From the NCBI GenBank assembly GCA_003024785.1, contig PUQB01000232.1, positions 300,483 to 364,482 on the forward strand: a stretch of DNA of 64,000 nt, written 5' to 3'. The DNA is from Selaginella tamariscina. Taxonomy: Eukaryota; Streptophyta; Lycopodiopsida; Selaginellales; Selaginellaceae. This document shows positions 11,401 to 21,963 of this stretch, one piece after another (positions within the stretch are counted from its first letter, which is position 1; every line of letters starts with the position of its first letter). The notes under the pieces were generated by a model. The model saw only the letters and a list, made by a program, of their open reading frames with translations. It ran no database searches and had not been told where the DNA came from. A program made the position numbers and the translations under genes.

Positions 11401-12169
11401 CATCAAAATATTGCGAACATCAGACAATACTTTGACTACATTGGATCTTCAAACCCATTGCTTAACATATTTATCATATGTTAATATTTGACTTTTTGTT
11501 TATATAAGTTCATCACCATAGTCTGCTTCTGGAGTTACACTCTGGAAAACACGCACTATAATGAGAGCTTATTTTACAACTTCTGTTAGAATGTAGTGTT
11601 CACTCTTATGTTTGAATATGCCCCTTCTCCCGAAGTCAAAGACGCACTTCTGAACATAAGTCTTTCCCCATTTGACACTATTGCCGAACCTGATATTGAA
11701 ATCTTGACATAGGTCAAAACTCAAAGGACGTTGTCATATTCTCAATCATGTGTTATCCTAACTTCATACACCTTAAAGAAAAAGAAAATTTTTCAATAAT
11801 ATGTAAACTTAGTATATCACATAATCTACTTCACAAGACTTAGTTTGTAAGCCAGAACAAACTAGCACGCCACGTCTTGTGGAAGTATATAGTAAAGTAA
11901 CATGAACATCCATAAGGCAAAGTAACTTGGCATACAACTTGGAAGTTGCCTTCCAAGTGCTACTTTCAACATTGGTGTTCATAACCCACACCCACTTATG
12001 AAGTAGGTGTACTCTGAAGAGTTATAAATCTCAGGACTAACTCCCCACGCAGAATTTAGATGTTAGCCAAAATGATAAAGTACTTCAAGAACTTATAACT
12101 AACTAAACCTGAAACACCTTACAACTTTAGGTAGTCCTACTGACCGTAGAGAATAGGCTCTGATCCAAT
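8451..12169 (-). other. LARD copy 1 internal region, non-coding
   Basis: This is 3.7 kb of AT-rich sequence without retroviral protein motifs. A purine tract (minus strand, 8451-8465) adjoins the 3' LTR. A 62-codon frame at 8546-8734 on the plus strand, antisense to the element, is nearly identical to one at 45312-45500 in copy 3. It has no recognisable domain and its conservation may only reflect the nucleotide sequence. Confidence 0.7.
12156..12167 (-). other. LARD copy 1 primer-binding site
   Basis: On the minus strand it reads TGGATCAGAGCC, two bases inside the 5' LTR. The usual plant initiator-Met site is TGGTATCAGAGC. Copy 2 has TGGTATCGGAGCC at the equivalent place, which supports the assignment. 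Confidence 0.75.
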
Positions 12170-14039
12170 TGTCTGAGTTTTAACCCGAAGGGCCAACACA
12201 TAGCAACACGTGGCTGCCAAGTGGCCATCCGGCGTCATTACCCTGTGTGAGCAACGCTAAGTCTTCCAAGATAACCCTAAGAGTCTAACTAAGAGGCCCA
12301 ATTAGGCAAAAGACTTAGAGTCCCACCCAAGTCCCCTAGAATGACCATCCCTTGAACCCTAGAGGATATCCCGAGTAGACTTTAGAATCTCGTCCCAGTA
12401 GACCTAGACATGCTCATGCCCTAACCCCACAAAGGAGATGTGTCTCACACATACCCCATAAAAGAGCTAAGGCATTGTCACTTACCCCTCGAGGAATCAC
12501 CCTCATCCGGAGTACAACCCTTTAGGGCGACAAGGGGTACCCTGAACCACGACTAACCCCTAAGAGTTTGAGTGGCCAAGTCATACCCTAAACTTAGGGC
12601 TAGTACTTAGTGAGGACACGAGTGTGTGCCGTAGGTGGACACGAGTGTTCTGCTAAGCAAACTCCCTAAGGCTAGGTTTGGATAACCCTAAGTACATGAC
12701 CTTGCGAGTGCCTTACAAAGGGCTTCTGCTAATGAGCTTAGGTTGTTCAACCCCTGGATTCCAAGGAGAACACTCCTCTAGCCAAGTGTGCCAAAGCACA
12801 CCTAGTTACGAAACCTAACCTCCCTTAAGCGGATGCCCAAGGCTTAGCACCCTAGTGCAAGCACAAGCATGCCTGTTGGCTAGAGTATCCAACTCCTTGG
12901 CGACAAACTCATGACACAACCCAAAGGACATGCCTTGGGCTTTGTATCGCGTGACATCTAGCCCAGTGTCACATCTCCATGTGACACTGCCTTCCATGAT
13001 GTGGGCTATCATGCCATAGCCCTTAGATTCAAGGAGATGTGACACTGCCTTCCATGATGTGGGCTATCATGCCATAGCCCTTAGAATCAAGGAGATGTGA
13101 CACTACCTTCCATAATGTGGGCTATCATGCCATAGCCCTTAGATTCAAGAGTTGCACCAAGTACCACAAACGTGGCTCTTAAATGCCAACTCTAGAACCC
13201 CTCAATGAACCCTTAGGAACCAGGTAACGTGAACCTATCAAACAAGATCCCACGCCCATAGTTGGACAAGGACACGGATGTGCCTTGCTTGGTTGTGAGT
13301 GCTACACCTAGCTTGACGTGGAGGAGGAGGTTGGAGACAAGCCTCAACCTCTGCCTCTTGAAATGTGCATTCCGACAAGACCTTCCAGGCATGGATTCGC
13401 CAACGTTAAGGGTAAGCTACCCCGAAGGTGGGACGTACCCCTAGCATCTGGAAGTTAGGGGGCACAACAGAGGGTTGTACCTTAATGACACAAGCTGAAG
13501 CTTGCACCAACAGAAGAGCAACGAACTCAGTCATGAACCTAGGAGCTTTCCTATGTATACTCTACCTTATTTATGTGACGGACCCCCCCCCCCCTCTTTC
13601 CTGTATTTGTATGTGGGCTAGCACTAAATTAGCTAGCCCCTTATTAAGTTAATGAGAGAGTGTTTAATTTAGCCTAACTCTAACCCTAAAACCTTACCCA
13701 AGGGTTGGGGGTTTTTAGGGCGTGGGTTAGGGCAACCCTAGGGTTAGGTCAACCCTAGGGGTGTTCCTAACCCTACTAAACACGCCGAACTCATCTACAT
13801 TAACCAATTAGCCTAATTGGGACGTCAAAATTAGGGGTGGGTTTTCTAAAAGGTAAGTTCTAGCTTCGTTTAGAGTTTCCTACAAATACCTAATGACACC
13901 CGGTCGGACCATCACCAGATACCCAAGTGCATTAAGTGGGCCTGTTTCCTACTACATCTAGGGTCCATCAACATAGTACAATAGGTAACAACAGTCAACG
14001 TCCAAAGTAAAGGGTCGAGTCATAGTAAAAACTATGACA
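12170..14039 (-). repeat. LARD copy 1, 5' LTR
   Basis: This pairs with 6673-8450. It carries three instead of two copies of the 58-base unit (about 12970-13148), telomere-like CCCTAA sequence (about 13675-13770) and the tip hairpin at 14019-14038. Confidence 0.85.
12970..13148. repeat. Three tandem copies of a 58-base unit in the LTR
   Basis: The unit runs from GGAGATGTGACACTGCC to CATAGCCCTTAGATTCAA. There are three copies here, two in the partner LTR (about 7462-7577), and one each in the LTRs near 24855, 30320 and 46445. Confidence 0.8.
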
Positions 14040-14142
14040 AGGACTAATAAAACTTTTTAGTTCAAACATAGGTCACACATTAACAAGGTAAATAATATAC
14101 CTTGGTAATTATAAAGCTAGCTAATAATCATTTTACATATGT
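14040..14142 (+). repeat. Direct repeat, copy 2 (right part after LARD)
   Basis: This continues the repeat cut at 6672. TAGTTCAAACATAGGTCACAC and the following bases match 1450-1535. Confidence 0.7.
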
Positions 14143-15100
14143 AATAATGTGACTTGTTACTTAGATATATATAAGCATGTGGTCGACATAGAAGTCAATA
14201 GTGATGTGGAAGTGCAAACCTCACACTTTGTTGGGCTTAAATAAATGTTATAAAAAGCATGAGAGATACATTATATAAATATTTATGTTGTTATTAAAGT
14301 ATTAATATTTAAATATAGCATTACTTAATAATTTGTACTAGTAATAATATATATATATACAAAATCCTATATGCAATCTTCCATATCTTTTTATAAATGT
14401 ATTTAGTTAAGGAAACAATTTGGTATTATTATTAAAGAGTTCATTATAATTATGAATATTAAATATACTATATTTGTAATTGCTTTAAGCATCATAAAAC
14501 ATCCATTCTCTTACAATTTTGCTGATTATGATTTTATCAACGATTCTTGAATATCAAATAGATTTAACATTTATAAAACATGTTGGGTCTTTATGATTAG
14601 GAGACCATGTTTTCTCTAGGCATCCATTATACCTTTCACTCTTGTTCTCATGTTGCCTTTTATGAGGTTTGAACCATGCAACCTTTACCATATTGTTTTT
14701 TGTGATGACTTCAGATATGTCGATAATTCGACCCATTCAAATAAATTGGTTATATGACACATCTGAAGTAATAATGAGGACGATCATTAGTTTTTTAAGA
14801 TCTTTGTAACAATTAAACTATGATTTAGGTTTTTGATTTAAATATAATATATTATATAACTTAATACCTTCTACTTTATAATGTTATCAATTTTTTGTCC
14901 ACTAATGTTATAATTTATTAAAGGGTCAATTATAAAAATGGAATGTTCTAAAGAATATTTTGTCTTTAAACATATATTATTTTAAAGAATTACCTTTAAT
15001 ATTAAAAATTGTTAATTAAATCATTAAAATTGCTAATTATTAAGAAATGGGATTATAGACATGCCCATTTTAATTACAACTTGCATTGTTGGTTGGTGTG
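14143..15100. other. AT-rich sequence without recognised features
   Basis: This stretch is strongly AT-rich with short TA runs (for example near 14348-14360). No coding signal, RNA gene or element end is visible. Confidence 0.5.
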
Positions 15101-15675
15101 GGTTAGACACTTCTCAATGCTCTATTAAGGAAGGACTTGTGGGCTTCTTGGGGTTGGGTACAGTGTTGGTGGGTGTGGGTTAGGCATTTGCCAGTACTTT
15201 CTTGGTGTGATGGTGTGAGTTGGTCTCATCCTCCTTATAGTGATATCTCTTAATTGTTTGAAGGATCTTTGGAGTTGATGAATATTCTTAAGGGCATATT
15301 CTTGGGATATGCTATTGGAAATATGGTGGCTTTATGTAGTGTGTTTCTATAGTATGTGAAGAGTCTCCAAAAGGTTTGTATCGTGAGCTACTATTGTATA
15401 TATAGGGGGCATGTTTCTTATGTTGTGTCATTTGGGTTGTTTCTGTATGTGGACTAGCTTGTGGACCAGCATGCAACAGTATCCCGTCATAGAGAAGATC
15501 GGTAAAGGTTTAAAGCATGACAAAACTGGGCATTTGCAAGCTTGAGCTTCAACTACAAGACTCCAAGGTATGTGGGATATTCTTTGAATGTTTTAAGGTA
15601 TTGTGGAGACTTAGCATACCAAATATTCTTGTATTTTGGTTTTCTTGTTTTTAATACAATTATCGTTCAAAAGAA
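15100..15675 (+). mobile_element. Possible LINE 3' end
   Basis: The stretch ends TTTTTAATACAATTATCGTT followed by an A-rich tail (CAAAAGAAAG). This style of ending, ATCGTTCAAAA after a T-rich stretch, is common for plant L1-type LINEs. Some protein-like words remain, but no reverse-transcriptase motif is visible, so only the 3' end would be present. Confidence 0.3.
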
Positions 15676-15873
15676 AGGGTAGGGTACTTGCTCCTTCTCT
15701 TTGACCTCATCAAAATAGCAAAGCCAAGCCCCCCACATGCAAAACCTCGATCTTGTGCAATGCATGGTCAATAGTGGGTTGACCACTGTCAAACCACCAG
15801 CCGGTGTGAACAAGTGATGGGATGGAGCAGTCAAGTGGGGAAGGTACAGCATGTACTAATCGACAACAACAAT

Positions 15874-16250
15874 TGTTAGGCAATGCTTAACCCAAGCATA
15901 GATCTAATCATCTGGATCAACACACCAAGGTACTCAAATAGCCCGCATAAGGAAGGCGCTTAAATGCTACATGCAAGACGTTATCATAGGGCGGCGACCA
16001 GTGACAGAGTGCCACATGGAACTAGGTTCTAGCACTAGCTGACCCACTATATAAGCAGGAAGGTTGGTAGTGGGTCGGGGTCCTTCTAAATAGTATTCTT
16101 CTTTGTATCTTGTGCCACCTTCTCTAGGGCCACACTTTGCTCCACTCCTAGCCAATGGATACCATCAAGGGCAGAGTAACAACCTACACATAGTGGAACT
16201 CCTGTACACCTATACATGGGCCCTTGCGGCGTCTAGGTAGAGGCCATCAC
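15874..16250 (+). repeat. Old element 5' LTR, first part
   Basis: It includes a TATA-like CTATATAAGCAGG near 16045. Its last bases, TCTAGGTAGAGGCCATCAC, match 47685-47702 in the 3' LTR, where the sequence runs on uninterrupted. This shows that the chromovirus at 16251 inserted here. Confidence 0.6.
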
Positions 16251-16910
16251 TGTCACAACCCAATACAGGTACAGGATGCAGGATTTCGAATACAGGATAC
16301 GGGTTACAGGATATGCCTGCAGGATTCGGATACATGATACGGGTTATAGGATATGCCTGCAGGATTATTCCTACAGGATATACCTATAGGATATTCCTAT
16401 AGGATATGCCATATAGGATATGCTACAGGATATGCCTAGAGGATAAGGGACACTATTCTTAGCTCATGACTAGATTAGACTCATGACTAGATTAGGCTCA
16501 TGACCAGATTAGCTTGGAGTTGTGAGCATAAAAGTTCCGACCAAATTGTTTGTACAATCAGTTACAATCAGCACCAGTCATTCTACGATTATTCTTGTTC
16601 CTTGTTCTTGTCTTGTTCTTGTCTTACTCTTTGCCTCCTGCTCCCTGTCTTGCTCCCGGATCCTGTCTTGTTCCTGTCTTGCTCCCGGATCCTGTCTTGT
16701 TCCTATCTTGTTCCTGGATCCGGTCCTGCGCCTTCCTGTCTTGCTCCCGGATCCTATCTTGTTCCTGCCTAGCTCCTGGATCCTATCATGTTCCTGCCCT
16801 AGCTCCTGGATCCTTCCTACGCCTGGTCTTGCTCTCAGTCCTTTCCTGAGTCAAGCCTTCCTGTTCTTGGAATCCTGCTCTCTTCCTAGTTCCTGGATCG
16901 TGGCTTGACA
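16251..16910 (+). repeat. Chromovirus A, 5' LTR
   Basis: It runs TGTCACAACC to GGCTTGACA. U3 begins with TACAGGATATGCC-like subrepeats. R begins at about 16560, followed by a pyrimidine-rich U5. At 660 bases it is longer than the 3' LTR (567) because of subrepeat number. Confidence 0.9.
16528..16570 (+). promoter_or_regulatory. Chromovirus A promoter and start-site / self-primer segment
   Basis: The TATA box ATAAAAG is at 16528-16534. AGTTACAATCA begins at 16560, 32 bases on. It is exactly complementary to the 11 bases at 16914-16924 beyond the LTR. Other LTRs have AGTTACTATCA here, and the primer-binding sites of those copies change in step. Confidence 0.7.
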
Positions 16911-16924
16911 GTTTGATTGTAACT
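16911..16924 (+). other. Chromovirus A primer-binding site, self-priming type
   Basis: GTTTGATTGTAACT follows the LTR directly. It does not begin with TGG as a tRNA-primed site would. TGATTGTAACT (16914-16924) pairs with the inferred transcript 5' end at 16560-16570. Tf1 and Sushi elements prime in this way. Confidence 0.65.
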
Positions 16925-17014
16925 CCTTCCATAGCTCTCCGATTCCTAGTTACCTTTTTTTTTCCTTGGTTTTCTTCCTTCATTTTCCTCTTTTTGTTTT
17001 TCTTTTCATAGATC

Positions 17015-17950
17015 ATGGCCGATTTTGAGCACTTTCAACGCGAGCACCAAATGTTGCTTCACGAGCTGGCCACTTTGCGCCAAGTGGTCACGGATCTGCA
17101 AGGTTCCACCAACGCGGCGCATGCAGTTGCTGACGCATCTCTCCGGCTGCTGTGCAGGGCTCTCTCTCAAGCATCGGTGGTTTCCTCTCCATCGAACTTT
17201 TCTTCGAAGCCGAAGATCAACATGCCAGAAAAGTTCAGTGGCAATCGGACCAATTTCCAAGGTTTCCTGAATCAGATCCGACTCTTGATCCGCATGCAAC
17301 CACGCCGCTACTCGACGGATGCACAAAAGGTTGGCCTTTTTGGTCCTTACTAAGTGGATCTCCACGGGCTTGGGTTGCTCCCTGCTGGAGCGTGACGACC
17401 CATTGATGGAAAGACTTTGAAGGTTTCGTGGCTGCCTTTGAAGCCTGTTTTGGAGATCCCGATAAGTACCGTTCTGCATGCACGAAGTTACGGAAGCCAC
17501 ATAAGGATCCAGACCAACTTCCGTTTATGCATCCGAATTTCAGCAATTGTGCACGAACATTCCATGGGACGAGACTACATTGATCGAACACTTCCGTTTT
17601 GGGCTGAGGGATGATGTGAAGGACCTTCTCCTTACATTACCGGATGCTCAAACGTTAGCGGAGATCATGCAACTGCCGTTCACTGCGACAACCGTTTGTT
17701 CGAGCGCCGTTAGGAAAAATTCCGTCAGCAGTTCTTGCTAGCCAATCCTGTAGCCGTAGCACATGTTCCTACGACACCTTCTGGAGCAGTTCCTATGGAG
17801 GTTAACAAATCCAAGCGTGGCCCACTTTCAACTGCTGAGAAGCACGTCGTCGGGTGAGAACCTATGCTTGTATTGTGGTGAGCAGGACACAAGGTGGCGG
17901 AATGTCCTAATAAAGCCAGAAAGTTCAAGACGCGTGAAGCCGAAGCTGAA
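17015..17950 (+). other. Chromovirus A gag region (fossil)
   Basis: It opens MADFEHFQREHQMLLHELAT, a coiled-coil-like start. A capsid-like block with MPEKFSGNR and LLIRMQPRRYSTDAQKV follows, then a zinc-knuckle remnant near 17.86-17.90 kb. The closest known style is the Sushi/PEG10-type Gag. The region is broken. Confidence 0.8.
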
Positions 17951-17999
17951 GTTCAGTCGGAAAACTTCAATGTCCACTTCGTCTAGGAGCCGCGAAGTT

Positions 18000-18400
18000 G
18001 GACGTAGGTGCAGGCTCCATTGGTGCTGCTCATACCATTCCATCACTCAAGTTTCCTGTACACATTCGCCTCAATAACGAGAGCTCAAGGAGTTTGCCCT
18101 GTTAGACACTGGTGCAAATGCATGTTTCATGGATGACACTTTGCAGCTCAGCATGGCATTCCGGTGGTGAAGTTGAAGCGTGCAGTTCCTGTAGAGGTGG
18201 CCGATGGTCGTTTGATTGCTTCTGGCGCAGTTACCCACGCTACCACCCTCTCTTGCAGTCATGGCGCATTCAACTGTTCATTTCCTTCAACTTGATCAAG
18301 ACTCGGTCGACTCCCATCATTTTTGGCATGCCATGGTTCGTTGTTGCAAATCCGCAGATCGACTGGAGGTCTAGGACGCTCACGTTTTCCTCTCCACAGC
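18000..18400 (+). other. Chromovirus A protease region (fossil)
   Basis: Retropepsin-like words appear in order: the active-site Asp segment near LLDTGANA, then IIFGMPWFVVANPQIDW. The region is broken. Confidence 0.75.
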
Positions 18401-18439
18401 CAGGATCAATCCTGTACCTTCCTGCGTGCAGGATACATC

Positions 18440-19030
18440 CTTGGTGTCTGAGGCAGTACAAGCTACAGGATTGACCGTGCCTGTTCCTGTACCAGTGTTG
18501 AAGACTCCTCCTCGACAGGATTCACCTCATGTCAGTTCCTCAGCACATCCGCAGGCTCTCTCCACTCCTGTAAGTTTGCGGATTCCTGTACAGGGTTCTT
18601 CCAATCCTGTATCAGTGTCGAAGGTTCCTCCTCAACAGGATCCACCTCCTGTTGGTTCGTCAGCACACTCAGGCTTCCCTCACTCCTGTGCAACCACGGA
18701 CTTCTGTACAGGATTCTTCCAATCCTGTACACTCGTCAACATCCACACAGGTTTCTCCCAATCCTGCTCTTTTGTTACTCTGCTTTTTCCACCCCCCAAG
18801 ATCCTTCCTCTTTTTCAGTCACAGCTCCCTCCTTCTCCTCTCCGAGTTCTTACCACTACCATGCATGAACTTGCCACTGATCCTGCTCCTTTCCACCTTT
18901 TTGCCTTTCAAGTAACTCCTACGTCCTCTTCTACCTTTCCTGTGTCTGACTCTCCTGTTTTTCAATCTCCTTCTCCTACTCCTTTCCTTCTCCTCCTTCT
19001 TCCTACCATCCAAGTACACTCTTTAAGGAC
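18440..19030 (+). repeat. Pro/Ser/Thr-rich spacer with internal tandem repeats
   Basis: This lies between protease and reverse transcriptase. Two related units of about 120 bases (near 18500-18620 and 18620-18745) share CCTCCTC-ACAGGAT, CAGCACA and CCTGTACAGG words. The rest is low-complexity CTCCTTC-rich sequence. It was probably a flexible linker. Confidence 0.6.
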
Positions 19031-19134
19031 GTTTTTGACAAGCACAAGGCTGCAGTTCTTCCTGTTCACAGGTCCTACGACTGTCCTATTGATCTTGCGA
19101 AGGAAAGACTCCACCGTTCGGACCGATTTATGCA

Positions 19135-20000
19135 TTGTCACCCACAGAGTTGGAGGTTCTTCGTCAGTACATCGAGGACAACTTGGCATCCGGCTTCATT
19201 CGTCACTCAAAGTCCCCTGCAGGAGCGCCTATCTTCTTTGTCAAGAAGAAGGATGGGAGTTTACGTTTGGTTGTGGACTACAGGGGTTTGAATCAAGTCA
19301 CCATTCGGAATCGGTACCCGTTGCCATTGATCCCGGAACTTCTCGATCGGCTGCGAGGAGCAAAGGTGTTCACGAAGATCGACTTACGAGGGGCCTACAA
19401 CCTTGTACGGATTCGTCCAGGCGATGAGTGGAAGACTGCCTTTCGTACAAGGTATGGACACTTCGAGTACACGGTGATGCCTTTCGGCCTTACCAATGCC
19501 CCAGCCGTGTTCCAACACATGGTGAACGACATCTTTCGTGACTTCTTGGACCAGTTTGTGGTGATCTACCTCGACGACATTTTGATTTTCTCCAAGGACC
19601 AGGCGGCACATGACAAGCATGTACGATTGTTCTACAGCGGCTTCGCGAGCATGGCCTGTATGCGAAGTTGGAGAAGTGTTTTTTCGATAGGGATTCTGTG
19701 GAGTTCTTGGGCTACATCGTCTCTCCTGCTGGCGTTTCCATGGACATGCACAAGGTGAAGACCATCGTGGAGTGGGAGAGGCCCAAGTCTGTACAATGTT
19801 TCCTTGGCTTTGCAAACTTCTACAGGCGGTTCATACAGGACTTCTCCAAGCGTGTACTTCCACTCACGGAACTCACCAAGCGCACAGAGGTTTTCTCTTG
19901 GTCCGACAAGGCGGAACATGCATTCACAACACTCAAGGACACCTTCACGACAGCTCCGATTTTAGCACATCCTGATCCTTCTCGTCCTTTTCTTCGTTGA
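19135..20000 (+). other. Chromovirus A reverse-transcriptase region (fossil)
   Basis: Conserved RT words are visible, including [37 protein letters not shown] and the catalytic [23 protein letters not shown] follows. This is a classic Ty3/gypsy RT and the best-preserved part of the element. Confidence 0.9.
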
Positions 20001-20360
20001 AGCAGATGCCTCGGATTTTGCAGTAGGATCCGTCCTATCACAAGTTGGAGAAGACAAGTTGCTTCATCCTGTAGCTTTTCACTCTCGTAAGTTCCTTTCG
20101 GCGGAGATCAATTACGAGATTCATGACAAGGAACTCAAGGCCATTGTGGATTCGTTCGAGGAGTGGCGGCATTTCCTGGAAGGTGCTGCATCCTGTACAA
20201 GTTCTTACGGATCACAAGAACCTGGAGTATTTCAAACGGCTCGAGTTCTCAGTCGGCGACAGGCTAGGTGGGCGGAGTTCCTATCACGTTTTGATTTCGT
20301 CATCGTCTACAGGCCCGGTTTTCGGAATGGCAAGGCGGACGCATTGTCTAGGCGCTCTTA
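20000..20360 (+). other. Chromovirus A RNase H region (fossil)
   Basis: It holds an ASDFAVGSVLSQ-type segment, [10 protein letters not shown], the Glu/Asp-bearing stretch [20 protein letters not shown] and [15 protein letters not shown]. Confidence 0.85.
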
Positions 20361-20639
20361 CCTTGCACCGCCCGGCGATCCTGCATATGACTGTCAAAGG
20401 CAAGTGTTGTTGGGTCCTGATCGATTCCGGCTTGCGGCACTACAGGTTCATCAGGCTCCAGCAAATTCAACACTCCTACAGGACATCCGTTCGCAGTTGG
20501 CTACAGACGACTTGGCAAAGAATGTGTTCTCACACATTCATCCTGACGTTGCAAGTTCCTCTTCCTCCAGTTCCCGTCCAGACTACAACCTGTTCCATAC
20601 AGGATGGACTCCTGTACCGGGAAGGTCTCCTGTACGTTC

Positions 20640-21480
20640 CTGTTGGTGTTTGCAGGACTCGTGTGGTACAGGATTGTCATGATACCCCGGCTACAGGACA
20701 TTTTGGTGTGGCCAAGACAGTTGAGTTGGTGACTCGCAACTATTGGTGGCCTGGGTTGCGAGGTTTTGTGGAAAGGTTTGTACGGAGTTGTGACACTGCA
20801 ACAGGTCGAAGATGCCTCGTCATGCACCCTCTGGTCTTCTTCGTCCTCTTCCTGTTCCTTCTGCTCCTTGGAGATCCATTTCTATGGATTTCCTCACAGA
20901 TCTTCCTCCTTCTCGTGGATTCGATGCAGTTCTTGTGGTGGTTGACCGTTTCACCAAAGGCTCATTTCCTACCCTGCAACAAGACAGCTACAGGTCAGAC
21001 AACTGCTGAGTTGGTGATCCGTGAAGTGTTCCGACATCATGGTCTTCCTGAGAGCATTGTTTCCGATCGAGGTCCACAATTCATGTCCAAGTTTTGGCGA
21101 GAGCTTCTTCGGAGTCTACAGGTTAAAGCGGATCTTTCTTCAGGATATCACCCGCAAACTGATGGGCAGTCAGAACGCACAATTCAGACCTTGGAGCAAT
21201 ATCTTCGTGCTTCATCAGTTACCAACAGGATAATTGGTTGGACCTTCTTCCTATGGCGGAGTTTGCCTACAACAACTCCATTCACGCATCTACAGGCCAG
21301 ACACCTTTCTTTGCTCTTACAGGCCACCATCCACGTTTTGACTTTGCTCTCCTGCTTCTCCTTCTTCCGCTCCTGCAGTACAGGATCGTCTCCAGCATCT
21401 TCGTCAGGTACAGGATGATCTCCGGTTCATCTTCAGCAGGCACAGGAACGATACAAGCATCATGCTGATGCTCACCGTCA
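20640..21480 (+). other. Chromovirus A integrase region (fossil)
   Basis: The HHCC zinc-finger part (TGHFGVAKTVELVTRNYWWP) is followed by core segments [32 protein letters not shown], and VSDRGPQFMSKFWRELLRSL with YHPQTDGQSERTIQTLEQYL, which carry catalytic Asp/Glu positions. Confidence 0.88.
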
Positions 21481-21511
21481 GCCGGCACCTGCATACAAGA
21501 TTGGTGATCTC

Positions 21512-21950
21512 GTGTGGCTTCTTCGTCGACACATTCGCACCAACAGGCCTTCTTCTAAGTTGGATTTTCAACGATTGGGCCCTTACAGGATCGTGGCGGA
21601 GGTAAATCCTGTAGCTTTCCGACTCGAGTTACCATCTACGGTGAAACTTCATCCTGTGTTTCACACCTCCTTGTTGGAGCCGTATCATCCTTCTTCTCTT
21701 CCTGGTCGTGCTTCTTCTCCTCCCCCTCCTGTGGTCATTGCTGGTGAACCTGAGTACGAAGTTGCAGCCATCCTTGATTCTCGTCTTCATCGCCGCCAAC
21801 TTCAATACTTGGTGGATTGGAAAGGTTATTTGCCTACCGATCGCACTTGGGAACCTGCATCCAACTTACTCCATGCTTCTTCCAAAGTTGCTGCCTTCCA
21901 TCGGCATTATCCTGCTAAACCAGGTCCTAAGACTCGTGGAACTCGTCCTT
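21512..21950 (+). other. Chromovirus A integrase tail and chromodomain (fossil)
   Basis: It has a [19 protein letters not shown]-like C-terminal integrase fold and then a chromodomain, [10 protein letters not shown] followed by [17 protein letters not shown]. Chromodomains help such integrases target modified chromatin. It ends KTRGTRP just before the purine tract. Confidence 0.9.
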
Positions 21951-21963
21951 AGGGAGGAGGTGC
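21951..21963 (+). other. Chromovirus A polypurine tract
   Basis: AGGGAGGAGGTGC directly precedes the 3' LTR. The same tract precedes the 3' LTR of the copy at 57848 on the minus strand. Confidence 0.75.

Larger units (their letters stand above)
6673..14039 (-). mobile_element. LARD-like non-autonomous LTR retrotransposon, copy 1
   Basis: The element lies on the minus strand. LTRs are 12170-14039 (5') and 6673-8450 (3'), with a 3.7-kb internal region (8451-12169) that shows no gag or pol. The 5-base flanks AGGAT (6668-6672) and AGGAC (14040-14044) look like a target duplication with one change. The primer site resembles initiator-Met tRNA and a purine tract precedes the 3' LTR. Large LTRs around a long non-coding core define LARDs, which rely on another element's proteins. 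LTR similarity is high by eye, so this copy is fairly young. Confidence 0.85.

Noticed and set aside
16245-16250. CATCAC before the chromovirus as a target duplication or shared target motif with the LARD at 24027
   Set aside because: The bases after the 3' LTR (ATACA) do not match, and the same CATCAC is simply part of the old LTR, as seen at 47697-47702. Two cases are too few to claim a target preference.
17006-17591. Minus-strand frames of 118-164 codons across the chromovirus gag
   Set aside because: They are antisense shadows of the gag region and the same shadows occur opposite copy D.
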